This document shows positions 32,572 through 39,593 of a DNA stretch of 39,593 nt, piece by piece. The translations under genes were made by a program, and so were the position numbers. The notes beneath the pieces are model-generated. The model was not told the origin of the DNA. It saw nothing but the letters and a program-made list of their open reading frames with translations, and made no database searches. Positions within the stretch are counted from its first letter, which is position 1; each line of letters begins with the position of its first letter. Origin of the DNA: Fusobacteriaceae bacterium (GTDB lineage: Bacteria; Fusobacteriota; Fusobacteriia; Fusobacteriales; Fusobacteriaceae). The stretch covers positions 1 to 39,593 of the forward strand of contig CAAFPW010000006.1 in the NCBI GenBank assembly GCA_900764925.1, read 5' to 3'.

Positions 32572-33441
32572 ATGAAAAAGTTTTTAGTTTTATCACTATT
32601 GGTAGCTTCAACTTTATTTGCTGAGGAACAAAAAAAGTTGGAATATAGTGCTCAACCAAAATTAGGAATAATAAAAGGGGATTACTATAAAAATGAAAAG
32701 AGATTCCGTCAAGGGCATCTTGGAGTTTTTGAAGTAGTAAAAGATGGAGATAAGATAGTTCATGTTGAATTTAATGAGATAACTAGACCTAACTACTATA
32801 ACCGTTACTTCCAAAATGTATCAAAGCGTTACTCTTCATATAACTTTAAAATGTTTGAAGGAAAGGGAGCAGCTTGGATTCAAGGAGTTTTAAAAGCTGA
32901 AAAACAAATGGTAGATGAGCAAAGATTAACAGGGGATTTTGATTTGGTAGCTGGAGCTTCAAATAGTATAGAACAATCAATGGTACCTCTAGCAAAAGAG
33001 TTAGAGCCAAAAACTCACACTCCATCAACTCAAAAATATTATAGTATAGCTGAAGAGTTAGGAAATGGACTTACAGGAAGATTAAAAGTGATAGTTGAGA
33101 ATGGAAAGATTATCTCTTGTAGATATGACGAGATTTTTGCTGACTCTCCAAAGGATATTAAACCAGGGAAATTTAAAAAATATTTCAAACAATCTAAGTA
33201 TGAGAGTGTAGATTATGATGAGCCATCACGTATAGGATTTAATATTCAAATGGATGAATTGGATAAAAAAGTTGTGGCTACACAAGATATGTTTGATTTA
33301 AGTGGATTACCAGCAACTGAGGACAGTGGAGATTATAAAAAAGGTGGATATACAACTCGTAATACTGCTTGGGATAACTACTTAAAATTAGCTGAAAAGT
33401 TACATAGTGAAATGGTAAAGGATAAGGTTTTAAATAAATAA
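32572..33441 (+). CDS. Exported protein with two FMN_bind-like halves (PplA-like)
   Basis: A 289-residue precursor with signal peptide KKFLVLSLLVASTLFA. Two halves resemble each other and FMN_bind domains: GHLGVFEVVKDGDKIVHVEF (residues 48-67) and GLTGRLKVIVENGKIISCRY (166-185), each followed by a YF-rich segment and a long helix. The first half has D124-LVAGAS130, close to the D-xx-(S/A)-GA-(T/S) flavinylation motif with Ser in place of Thr. The second half lacks that motif. It resembles two-domain extracellular flavoproteins such as Listeria PplA, but without proof of flavin binding. It has its own promoter and terminator, and no ApbE is nearby. Confidence 0.65.
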   Translation: MKKFLVLSLLVASTLFAEEQKKLEYSAQPKLGIIKGDYYKNEKRFRQGHLGVFEVVKDGDKIVHVEFNEITRPNYYNRYFQNVSKRYSSYNFKMFEGKGAAWIQGVLKAEKQMVDEQRLTGDFDLVAGASNSIEQSMVPLAKELEPKTHTPSTQKYYSIAEELGNGLTGRLKVIVENGKIISCRYDEIFADSPKDIKPGKFKKYFKQSKYESVDYDEPSRIGFNIQMDELDKKVVATQDMFDLSGLPATEDSGDYKKGGYTTRNTAWDNYLKLAEKLHSEMVKDKVLNK

Positions 33442-33456
33442 TTGATTTTAAAAGAT

Positions 33457-33499
33457 GGGGTTGTTGTAAATTTTTACAATAGCCCTATTTATTTTTTTA
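33457..33499 (+). terminator. Terminator after the FMN-binding-like gene
   Basis: GGGGTTGTTGTAAA (33457-33470) pairs with TTTACAATAGCCCT (33473-33486), using three G-U pairs, followed by a T-rich tract. Confidence 0.8.
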
Positions 33500-33589
33500 C
33501 AAAATATTTAATATATATGAAATATATGATTTTTTTTGTGAGTATTTTAAATTTCTATTATACAAACTATTTAAAAAAAGTACGTTTTG

Positions 33590-33598
33590 TGGTATGAT
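33590..33598 (+). promoter_or_regulatory. Extended -10 promoter of the fumarase operon
   Basis: TGG-TATGAT (33590-33598), about 57 bases before the start codon. The 33500-33585 stretch is AT-rich and shows nothing else I can name. Confidence 0.4.
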
Positions 33599-33655
33599 TG
33601 TATTATAGAAATGTAAATAACTTTTCAACAAGTTTAAAAGAAAGGTGGTTTTTCA

Positions 33656-34498
33656 ATGAAAGAATTAGATTTAAGAAAAGTTACTGATGAAGTAGAAAGA
33701 ATGTGTATTGAAGGGAACTATTTTATTGGTAAAGAAGTTTTAGACAAAATTAAAGAGGCTTATGCTAAAGAGGAATCTGAAGTAGGGAAAAATATTCTAG
33801 GACAAATCATAGAAAATGATGAGATTGCTATGAATGAACAAGTACCTATGTGCCAAGATACAGGAATAGTAGTAGTATTTTTAGAGATAGGAACAGAAGT
33901 AAAAATCAGTGGGGATATATATGAAGCTGTAAATGAGGGAGTAAGAAGAGGATATGAAAAGGGATACCTTAGAAAATCTGTAGTAAGACACCCATTAGAT
34001 AGAGTTAATACAAAAGATAACTCTCCAGCTATAATCCATACAAAACTTGTACCTAATTCAGATAAGGTAAAAATTATAGTTGCTCCTAAAGGTGGAGGTT
34101 CTGAAAACATGAGTGCTTTAAGAATGTTAAAGCCATCTGATGGAGTAGAGGGAATAAAAAAATTAGTTGTAGAAACAATTAAAAACGCAGGTGGAAATCC
34201 TTGCCCTCCAATAATCGTAGGAGTTGGAATAGGTGGAAACTTTGAAAAAGCTGCTATCTTAGCTAAGGAGGCTGTACTTAGAGATATCAATGATGTAACT
34301 CCAGATCCAATAGCTAGAAACTTAGAAGCTGAACTATTAGAATTAATCAACAAGACAGGAGTAGGACCTCTTGGACTTGGAGGATTAACTACTGCTCTTG
34401 CTGTAAAAGTAAATACTTATCCTTGTCATATAGCTGCTCTTCCAGTTGCTATCAATATCAACTGTCACGCAGCTAGACATAAAGAAGTAGAATTATAG
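33656..34498 (+). CDS. Class I fumarate hydratase, alpha subunit
   Basis: A 280-residue alpha subunit of the two-subunit Fe-S fumarase/tartrate dehydratase family, catalysing fumarate to malate. The cluster Cys C66 is in EQVPMCQDTG; a second lies in NPCPPIIVGVGIGG and a third in ININCHAARH. KDNSPAIIH and APKGGGSENMSAL are conserved substrate segments. The enzyme is cytoplasmic and oxygen-sensitive. It is 24 bases upstream of the beta subunit gene. L-tartrate dehydratase activity (TtdA) cannot be excluded, but no tartrate transport genes are nearby, and the anaerobic context favours fumarase. Confidence 0.92.
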   Translation: MKELDLRKVTDEVERMCIEGNYFIGKEVLDKIKEAYAKEESEVGKNILGQIIENDEIAMNEQVPMCQDTGIVVVFLEIGTEVKISGDIYEAVNEGVRRGYEKGYLRKSVVRHPLDRVNTKDNSPAIIHTKLVPNSDKVKIIVAPKGGGSENMSALRMLKPSDGVEGIKKLVVETIKNAGGNPCPPIIVGVGIGGNFEKAAILAKEAVLRDINDVTPDPIARNLEAELLELINKTGVGPLGLGGLTTALAVKVNTYPCHIAALPVAININCHAARHKEVEL

Positions 34499-34522
34499 GA
34501 AAAGGCTAAGGAGGAAAAAATT

Positions 34523-35080
34523 ATGGAATACCATTTAACAACACCTTTAAAAGATGAAGATATAGCAAAATTAAAAGCTGGAGATACAGTAAAAATAAGT
34601 GGAGTAATATATACAGCAAGAGACGCTGCTCATGCTAGACTTGTAAAATTATTAGAAGAGGGAAAAGAGTTACCAGTTGATGTAAAAGGACAGATAATTT
34701 ACTATGTTGGACCTACTCCTGCTAAACCAGGAAAACCAATTGGAAGTGCTGGACCTACTACAAGTTATAGAATGGATGCTTATGCACCTAGTCTAATAAA
34801 AGTAGGATTAAAAGGAATGATAGGAAAAGGTGCAAGATCAAAAGAGGTAAAAGAAGCTATGATTTCTGAAAAAGCTGTTTACTTTGCTGCTGTTGGAGGA
34901 GCTGCTGCACTTATAGCAAAATCTATAAAGAAAGCTGAACTAATAACTTATGAGGATTTAGGAGCAGAAGCACTTAGAAGACTTGAGGTAGAAGATTTCC
35001 CAGCAATAGTTATCAATGATATCTATGGTGGAGATTTATATCAAGAGGGACAAGCTAAGTGGAATAGATTAGATAAATAA
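34523..35080 (+). CDS. Class I fumarate hydratase, beta subunit
   Basis: A 185-residue beta subunit matching the C-terminal domain of class I fumarases. Landmarks are LKAGDTVKISGVIYTARDAAHARL, IIYYVGPTPAKPGKPIGSAGPTTSYRMD and the GKGARSKEV loop, which holds the conserved catalytic-region Lys/Arg, and AVYFAAVGGAAALIAKSI. It pairs with the alpha subunit to make the active site. The operon ends at a strong terminator. Confidence 0.93.
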   Translation: MEYHLTTPLKDEDIAKLKAGDTVKISGVIYTARDAAHARLVKLLEEGKELPVDVKGQIIYYVGPTPAKPGKPIGSAGPTTSYRMDAYAPSLIKVGLKGMIGKGARSKEVKEAMISEKAVYFAAVGGAAALIAKSIKKAELITYEDLGAEALRRLEVEDFPAIVINDIYGGDLYQEGQAKWNRLDK

Positions 35081-35085
35081 TATTT

Positions 35086-35112
35086 GAGGCTGGTTTTTTC
35101 CAGCCTCTTTTT
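35086..35112 (+). terminator. Terminator of the fumarase operon
   Basis: GAGGCTGG (35086-35093), loop TTTTTT, CCAGCCTC (35100-35107), then TTTTT. Confidence 0.95.
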
Positions 35113-35142
35113 AATTCTATCAAAGAAATCTATCTTATTTAA

Positions 35143-35171
35143 TTTACTTAAAATTTATAACGTGATATAAT
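35143..35171 (+). promoter_or_regulatory. Promoter of the four-gene ABC importer operon
   Basis: TTTACT (35143-35148), 17-base spacer, TATAAT (35166-35171) preceded by TGA. Confidence 0.65.
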
Positions 35172-35206
35172 ATAATATAGGATAAAATTTTGATGGAGGT
35201 AGCTAG

Positions 35207-35893
35207 ATGGATAATATTTTAACAGTAAAAAATTTTTGTTTGTTATATAAAAATAGAAGTATTTTAGAAAACCTCTCTTTTGTGGTAAAAAGAGGAGATT
35301 ATCTAGCTGTAGGAGGAGTACCGGGATCTGGAAAAAGCACCCTGATAAGAAGTATATTAGGACTGGTAAATTCTGGAATAAGCGGTGATATATCTTACCA
35401 TAATATAAAAAAAGATGAAGTAAGTTATATTCCTCAGAACTCTATGCAACAAAAGGAAAATTTTTTAGGAACAGTTAGAGAAGTCGTAGCTGTATCTCTG
35501 CTTTCAAAAAAGAGAGGAAGAGCCTTTAAAGAAGAGGATTGGGAAAAAGTTGATAATCTTCTAAAGAGGTTAAATCTATATGAGATTAGAGATAATAGGA
35601 TAAATAAGTTGACAAAGGGACAACAACTAAAAGCTAATCTAGCTAAACATCTCATTACTGAACCCAAACTTTTATTTATAGATAGTCCAAATTCCACTTT
35701 GGATATGAAAAATAAGTTGGATTTTTTCCAAACTATAAAGAATTTATGTGACGAGGATAATTTAACAGTTATATTTATTACACATAATATAAAAGAGATA
35801 TGTCAATATGCTAATAGATTACTTTTTTTAAACAAAAAGGAAAGAACTTACTATTTTGGAGATGCAAAAGATTTTTTTAAGGATAAGGAGTAA
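35207..35893 (+). CDS. Degenerate ABC transporter ATP-binding protein
   Basis: A 228-residue ABC ATPase. Walker A is intact (GVPGSGKST, K43), as are the Q-loop (YIPQNS) and H-loop (FITHN, H193). The signature is LTKGQQ (135-140) instead of LSGGQ, and Walker B reads LLFIDSP (D159-S160-P161), so the catalytic Glu is Ser. It should bind ATP but hydrolyse it poorly on its own. It resembles metal/ABC-3 type ATPases in its TVREVVAVSLL stretch, but this is weak. It is the first of four overlapping or tightly spaced genes and is 2 bases before the binding-protein gene. The operon has a second, canonical ATPase, so a heterodimer is plausible. Confidence 0.88.
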   Translation: MDNILTVKNFCLLYKNRSILENLSFVVKRGDYLAVGGVPGSGKSTLIRSILGLVNSGISGDISYHNIKKDEVSYIPQNSMQQKENFLGTVREVVAVSLLSKKRGRAFKEEDWEKVDNLLKRLNLYEIRDNRINKLTKGQQLKANLAKHLITEPKLLFIDSPNSTLDMKNKLDFFQTIKNLCDEDNLTVIFITHNIKEICQYANRLLFLNKKERTYYFGDAKDFFKDKE

Positions 35894-35895
35894 AT

Positions 35896-36834
35896 ATGTT
35901 CAGAAAAAAAATACTAGGATTACTTATATTTTTACTTAGTTTTAATATTTTTGGTGAGACACTAAAGGTTTTAACACCAGATGGACTACCAGCACTTTCA
36001 TTGGCAAAGATGATGACAACTGTCCATGAGATAGATGGTAACAAGGTTGAGTATAAGATAGAGAAACTTTCAGATGCCCTTGTAGTTGAGATGTTAAAAA
36101 GAGAGGGGGATATAGCTATTGTTCCCTCAAATTTTGCCGCACAATTATATAATAAAAAATTAGGTTATAAGATATTGGGAACAGTTGGTTGGGGTTCTTT
36201 TTATGTGATAAGTAGAGAAAATATAGATTCGTTGGAGGAGTTAAAAGGAAGAGAGATTTATACCTTTGGAAAGGGACTCACTCCAGATATAATATTTGAA
36301 TCAATTCTAAAATCTAAAGGGATTGAGAAAAAAGATATAAAAATAAACTATCTATCTAGTGGAAATGAGGTAGCTGCTCTATATCTTGGAAAAAAAGCTG
36401 ATATAGTAGTAGTTCCAGAACCAATTTTAAGTAAAATTCTTTTAAAAAGTTTGGGAACAAATATTATTAGTAATCTCAATGAGGAGTGGAAAAGTCTAGT
36501 GAACTCTGATTTAGGTTATCCTCAATCTACTCTGGTGATAAAGGAAGAGGTATATAATTCTAATCCAAAACTTGTAGATGAGTTTGTATCTCAATTAAAA
36601 ACTAGTGTTGCTTCACTATATAAGAATAGAGATGAAAGTATAAAATATATCCAAAATAGCAGTATAAGTGTAGATACTTCTATATTGGATAGTATTTTAA
36701 GTAGAGCTAATATTCTCTATACTCCAATACTAGATTGTCAAGAGGAGTACAATAGATATTTTAAAGTCTTAAATGAGGTAAATAGTAAAGTTATTGGAGG
36801 AAAAATACCAAATGAAGAGATATATGCAAAGTAG
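35896..36834 (+). CDS. ABC transporter substrate-binding protein (NMT1/SsuA-like)
   Basis: A 312-residue precursor with a signal peptide (KKILGLLIFLLSFNIFGE) and no lipobox Cys. It shows a type II periplasmic binding fold of the NMT1/TauA/SsuA group: LKVLTPDGLPALSLAKMM, GDIAIVPSNFAAQLYNK, LEELKGREIYTFGKGLTPDI and KADIVVVPEPILSKIL. These proteins bind sulfonates, thiamine pyrimidine precursors, nitrate or similar compounds; nothing here fixes the ligand. Its gene overlaps the permease start. It is the receptor of the four-gene importer. Confidence 0.85.
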   Translation: MFRKKILGLLIFLLSFNIFGETLKVLTPDGLPALSLAKMMTTVHEIDGNKVEYKIEKLSDALVVEMLKREGDIAIVPSNFAAQLYNKKLGYKILGTVGWGSFYVISRENIDSLEELKGREIYTFGKGLTPDIIFESILKSKGIEKKDIKINYLSSGNEVAALYLGKKADIVVVPEPILSKILLKSLGTNIISNLNEEWKSLVNSDLGYPQSTLVIKEEVYNSNPKLVDEFVSQLKTSVASLYKNRDESIKYIQNSSISVDTSILDSILSRANILYTPILDCQEEYNRYFKVLNEVNSKVIGGKIPNEEIYAK

Positions 36835-37567
36835 TTATGGAGTGCTCTCTTTTATACTCTTCTTAATTGGTTGGGAGATAGTTGCCTTAGTAGTAGATAA
36901 CTCTCTTCTTTTTCCAAATCTTATAGATATATCTACTGCCTTAAAAAATATAGTCATAGGAGAAAATTTTGTATATACTATTTGGAATACCTTGAGCAGA
37001 TTGTTTTTAGGAATATTTTTTGCAATAATCTGCTCTGTAATCTTAGGAACTCTCTCATATAGATATGAGATTGTAAATATACTTTTGAGACCCTTTACTA
37101 TTTTTTTGAGAGCTGTACCAACTATTACCATAATTATCTTAGTTTTAATCTGGAGTAGTACCCAAAGAGTACCAATAGTTGTTGGATTTTTAATACTTTT
37201 TCCAATACTTTATGAGGGTATATTGGGTGGACTAAATGGAGTGGATAGAAATCTTTTAAATATGTCTAAGGTTTTTAAAGTTAAATTGACTAGGATTATA
37301 AAAGATATATACATACCCAGTGTTTACTATCATATCTCTTCAAATATTCCATCATATATAGGACTGACTTTTAAAGTGATAATAGCTGGAGAGGTACTTT
37401 CTCAAGAGAATCTATCCATAGGTGGAGAGATTTTTATAAATAAGATATATTTAGAAAGTTCCAATATTTTTGCATGGATAATTATTATAATAGTATTAAA
37501 CTATATATTGGAACAGAGTTTGAAAGCTTTCAATAACAAAGTTTGTAGGTGGCAAAAATGCAAGTAA
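36812..37567 (+). CDS. ABC transporter permease (SsuC/TauC-like)
   Basis: A 251-residue inner-membrane permease with about six helices, beginning SYGVLSFILFLIGWEIVALV. The EAA loop (MSKVFKVKLTRIIKDIYIPS) is divergent, lacking the usual E-A-A-x-x-x-G, and FKVIIAGEVL follows as in the SsuC/TauC group. ATG 36812 is 11 bases after GGAGG (36796-36800); ATG 36824 is an alternative start. The start lies within the end of the binding-protein gene. It is the only permease gene, so the channel should be a homodimer while two different ATPases are encoded. Confidence 0.85.
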   Translation: MKRYMQSSYGVLSFILFLIGWEIVALVVDNSLLFPNLIDISTALKNIVIGENFVYTIWNTLSRLFLGIFFAIICSVILGTLSYRYEIVNILLRPFTIFLRAVPTITIIILVLIWSSTQRVPIVVGFLILFPILYEGILGGLNGVDRNLLNMSKVFKVKLTRIIKDIYIPSVYYHISSNIPSYIGLTFKVIIAGEVLSQENLSIGGEIFINKIYLESSNIFAWIIIIIVLNYILEQSLKAFNNKVCRWQKCK

Positions 37568-38235
37568 AGAATCTGGTAAAAAATTATGGTGATAAAAGGG
37601 TTTTGGATGGAATCTCCTTTGAGGGAGAAGAGGGGAAAATAACAGTTATATTGGGAGAGTCAGGTTGTGGAAAATCTACACTCCTAGGGATACTCTCTGG
37701 AAATATTACTGATTATTTCGGAGATATAAGTTTTGAAAATAGTATAGATTTAGGAATATCATATATATTTCAAGAGGATAATCTAATTCCATGGAAAACT
37801 GTTTATGAGAATATAGAGTATGTTTTAAAGGATAAAATCTCATCTGTTGAGATGAGAGATTACATAGCAAGATATCTAAAAATAGTAAATCTTTCAGATT
37901 ATAGTGAGGAGTACCCTCAAGCATTGAGTGGGGGTATGAAGAGAAGAGTAGGTATAGCAAGAGCCTTTGCTTTTCCAAGTAACTATCTATTTATGGATGA
38001 ACCCTTTGAGTTTTTGGATATAAAGACTAAGAAGGAGATAATAGATTGTTTTAAGAATTTACAAAAAAATGAGAAAAAGACAGTTATTTTTATAACTCAT
38101 GATATAGATTCAGCTTTAGAGTTAGGGGATAGAATTATTATCTTCTCACAAAAACCTACAAAGGTAAAAAAGATATTTTTTGATACATCTAACAAAGAAG
38201 AAGTGAAGGATGAGATAAGAAAAATATTCTTGTAA
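37558..38235 (+). CDS. ABC transporter ATP-binding protein (SsuB/TauB-like)
   Basis: A 225-residue ATPase with all motifs intact: Walker A GESGCGKST (33-41), Q-loop YIFQEDNLIPW, signature LSGGMKRR, Walker B YLFMDEPFEFLD and H-loop FITHDID. This pattern is that of nitrate/sulfonate/taurine importers. ATG 37558 is favoured by AGGTGG seven bases upstream; GTG 37549 lies inside that site. The gene overlaps the permease gene by 10 bases. It probably supplies the catalytically competent site alongside the degenerate ATPase of the same operon. Confidence 0.9.
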   Translation: MQVKNLVKNYGDKRVLDGISFEGEEGKITVILGESGCGKSTLLGILSGNITDYFGDISFENSIDLGISYIFQEDNLIPWKTVYENIEYVLKDKISSVEMRDYIARYLKIVNLSDYSEEYPQALSGGMKRRVGIARAFAFPSNYLFMDEPFEFLDIKTKKEIIDCFKNLQKNEKKTVIFITHDIDSALELGDRIIIFSQKPTKVKKIFFDTSNKEEVKDEIRKIFL

Positions 38236-38258
38236 AAATATAAAATAAAAGGTATAAT
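38230..38258 (+). promoter_or_regulatory. Promoter of the cvfB-like gene
   Basis: TTGTAA (38230-38235, covering the stop codon of the ATPase gene), 17-base spacer, TATAAT (38253-38258). A second TATAAT lies at 38265-38270. Confidence 0.55.
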
Positions 38259-38291
38259 ACTACGTATAATTTAATTTGTAAGGAGAAATTG

Positions 38292-39146
38292 ATGATTAAA
38301 ATAGGTAAAAGACAGAAATTAGTAATAAATAATTTTGCAAGTGTTGGGGCATATCTTGATGCTGGAACAGGAGATAGTAAAGACAATATACTTCTTCCTA
38401 ATAATGAACTAGAGGATAGAGATTTAAAAGAGGGGGATGAAGTAGAGGTTCTTGTATATATGGACTCTGAGGATAGACCAGTGGCAACTTTCAGAAAGAC
38501 AGAAGCATTGGTAGGAACTTTGGCAAAATTAGAGGTAACAGATATACACCCTACATTGGGAGCTTTTATGGATTGGGGATTAAAGAAAGAGTTACTTCTT
38601 CCAAAAAGACAGCAAGAAACTGAAGTAGAGATAGGAAAAAAATATCTAGTGGGAATATATGAGGATAGTAAGGGTAGATTATCTGCTACAATGAAAATCT
38701 ATAAATTCCTATTACCAAGTACAACTATGAAAAAGAATGATATAGTAACAGGTACTGTATATAGAATAAATGATGAGATAGGTGTATTTGTTGCTGTAGA
38801 GGATAGATATTTTGGACTTATTCCTAAAAATGAGTATTTTAAAAACTATAAAATTGGAGATGAAATAGAAGCTAGAGTAATAAGAGTTAGAGAGGATGGA
38901 AAATTAGATCTATCTCCTAGAGAGTTAGCTCATCTACAATTGGATAAAGATGCAGAGTTAATTTTAGGAAAGATGAGAATTTTAAAGGATAGTTTTAGAT
39001 TTAATGATAAAACTAGCCCAGAGCAGATAGTAGATTATTTTAATATGAGTAAAAAAGCTTTTAAAAGAGCTATTGGGACTCTATTAAAACAAGGTAAAAT
39101 AGAGAAGACAGAAGATGGGTATTTCAAATTAGTAAGTAAAAAATAG
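38292..39146 (+). CDS. cvfB: CvfB-like S1 domain RNA-binding protein
   Basis: A 284-residue protein of the CvfB/YitL family: tandem S1-like OB folds (GAYLDAGTGDSKDNILLPNNEL; VTDIHPTLGAFMDWGLKKELLLP; VTGTVYRINDEIGVFVAVEDRYFGLIP) and a C-terminal winged helix (about 230-284: TSPEQIVDYFNMSKKAFKRA). Staphylococcal CvfB binds RNA and affects virulence gene expression; the general role is post-transcriptional control. ATG 38292 follows AGGAG by six bases; TTG 38289 is a less likely start. It is probably independent of the ABC operon. Confidence 0.9.
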   Translation: MIKIGKRQKLVINNFASVGAYLDAGTGDSKDNILLPNNELEDRDLKEGDEVEVLVYMDSEDRPVATFRKTEALVGTLAKLEVTDIHPTLGAFMDWGLKKELLLPKRQQETEVEIGKKYLVGIYEDSKGRLSATMKIYKFLLPSTTMKKNDIVTGTVYRINDEIGVFVAVEDRYFGLIPKNEYFKNYKIGDEIEARVIRVREDGKLDLSPRELAHLQLDKDAELILGKMRILKDSFRFNDKTSPEQIVDYFNMSKKAFKRAIGTLLKQGKIEKTEDGYFKLVSKK

Positions 39147-39172
39147 ATATAAAACATAAAAGGAGGGTTTTT

Positions 39173-39517
39173 ATGATAGGTTTGATTATTTACATTATTA
39201 CAGTAGCAGGATTATGGAAAATATTTGAAAAAGCTGGATTGGAAGGTTGGAAGGCAATAATACCTGTATATAACCTATATCTAATGATTGTAAAAATAGC
39301 TAAGTTAGAGTGGTGGTATATAATATTGATATTTATTCCAATAGTAAACTTCTTTGTGGGAATAAAGATTAATATAGAGATTGCTAAAAACTTTAGAATT
39401 TCATCTCCTTTCCTTTTTGCTTTAGGAATGACATTCTTAGCATTTGTTTTCTATCCTATATTAGGGTTTGGAGAATATAATTTCTGTAAAGAGGATGAAG
39501 CAGAAATAATAGACTAA
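39173..39517 (+). CDS. DUF5684 family small membrane protein
   Basis: A 114-residue membrane protein with three or four helices. It begins with an IGLIIYIITVAGLWKIFEKA helix, then the conserved GLEGWKAIIPVYNLYLMIVK motif typical of DUF5684, a tryptophan-rich WWYIILIFIPIVNFFVGI helix and a last hydrophobic segment. The function of the family is unknown; related domains occur next to signal-peptidase-like proteins. It has its own GGAGG site, 26 bases after the cvfB-like gene. Confidence 0.85.
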   Translation: MIGLIIYIITVAGLWKIFEKAGLEGWKAIIPVYNLYLMIVKIAKLEWWYIILIFIPIVNFFVGIKINIEIAKNFRISSPFLFALGMTFLAFVFYPILGFGEYNFCKEDEAEIID

Positions 39518-39541
39518 ATTACAATTTAACTTACTAAACAG

Positions 39542-39593
39542 AAAAGGAGAAAACTTTTACTTTCAATCGCTAGTGCTTACGCAATGCTCATTA
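39542..39593 (+). repeat. Left arm of a repeated hairpin element, truncated by the window end
   Basis: AAAAGGAGAAAAC followed by TTTTACTTTCAAT (39542-39567) repeats the left half and loop of the terminator at 23738-23763 with one indel and substitution. It is followed by CGCTAGTGCTTACGCAATGC and TCATTA, which differs in base composition from the surroundings. The right arm would lie just outside the window. Confidence 0.55.

Noticed and set aside
33500..33585. AT-rich stretch with repeated ATATATGA before the fumarase operon as a regulatory array
   Set aside because: Low-complexity sequence with no consistent spacing or palindrome.
33760..34353. 197-codon open frame on the minus strand opposite the fumarase alpha gene
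   Set aside because: Antisense shadow created by biased codon use; the plus-strand gene has all family motifs.
1..39593. CRISPR arrays, insertion sequences, prophage, toxin-antitoxin pairs or rRNA genes
   Set aside because: No regularly spaced repeats, transposase-like proteins, phage structural genes or rRNA-like sequence were found; every larger frame belongs to a chromosomal gene described above.

Overview
The window is strongly A+T-rich, densely packed bacterial chromosome, with terse intergenic gaps, strong purine-rich ribosome binding sites (GGAGG/AAGGAG) and A/T-ending codons. It combines Firmicutes-like genes (CcpN-type regulator, class III fructose bisphosphatase, pyruvate phosphate dikinase, CvfB, AzlC/AzlD) with Gram-negative features (a FadL-type outer-membrane barrel with a C-terminal Phe, lipoproteins). 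That mix, with an anaerobic gene set (hybrid cluster protein, extracytoplasmic flavoprotein reductases, oxygen-sensitive class I fumarase), points to Fusobacteriota, most likely Fusobacterium. The assignment is inferred from gene content only; the species cannot be fixed.

Layout. 1-1.8 kb (minus): yqeB-xdhC-ridA, maturation genes for molybdenum hydroxylases. 1.9-3.3 kb: moaA and a MOSC protein, divergently transcribed. 3.4-6.2 kb: potABC polyamine importer without potD. 6.3-9 kb: cyclophilin lipoprotein, small radical-SAM-like protein, tRNA-Thr(GGT), aldo/keto reductase. 9-12.6 kb: hybrid cluster protein and an exported FMN/FAD reductase, separated by an unusual long inverted repeat. 12.7-13.7 kb (minus): azlC-azlD. 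13.8-17.1 kb: short-chain dehydrogenase, unknown lipoprotein, aminotransferase. 17.1-19.5 kb (minus): small coiled-coil protein, HIT protein, RpiB, SlyD-like isomerase, DJ-1/PfpI protein. 19.6-22 kb: a single-polypeptide PLP amino-acid decarboxylase fused to an arginase-family ureohydrolase. 22.1-23.7 kb: WG-repeat protein and YitT protein. 23.8-25 kb (minus): iron-sulfur flavoprotein and thymidine kinase. 25.2-30.3 kb: CcpN-like regulator, ppdK and fbp, a gluconeogenic operon with palindromic operators around its promoter. 30.4-33.4 kb: FadL-like porin, TetR regulator, FMN-binding-like exported protein. 33.7-35.1 kb: two-subunit fumarase. 35.2-38.2 kb: an ABC importer with one degenerate and one canonical ATPase. 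38.3-39.5 kb: CvfB and a DUF5684 membrane protein. The last 50 bases hold the left arm of a repeated hairpin.

The most notable items are: (1) the decarboxylase-arginase fusion, which could convert arginine to putrescine in one protein; (2) the operators AGTGTACACT flanking the ccpN-like promoter; (3) the ABC operon whose first ATPase lacks the catalytic glutamate and the LSGGQ motif; (4) an inverted repeat between hcp and the flavoprotein gene that would form a terminator and hide the ribosome binding site only in read-through RNA; and (5) a thymidine kinase with Arg in place of the P-loop Gly.

There is no gene-free stretch longer than 300 bases. No CRISPR array, insertion sequence, phage module or rRNA gene was seen.
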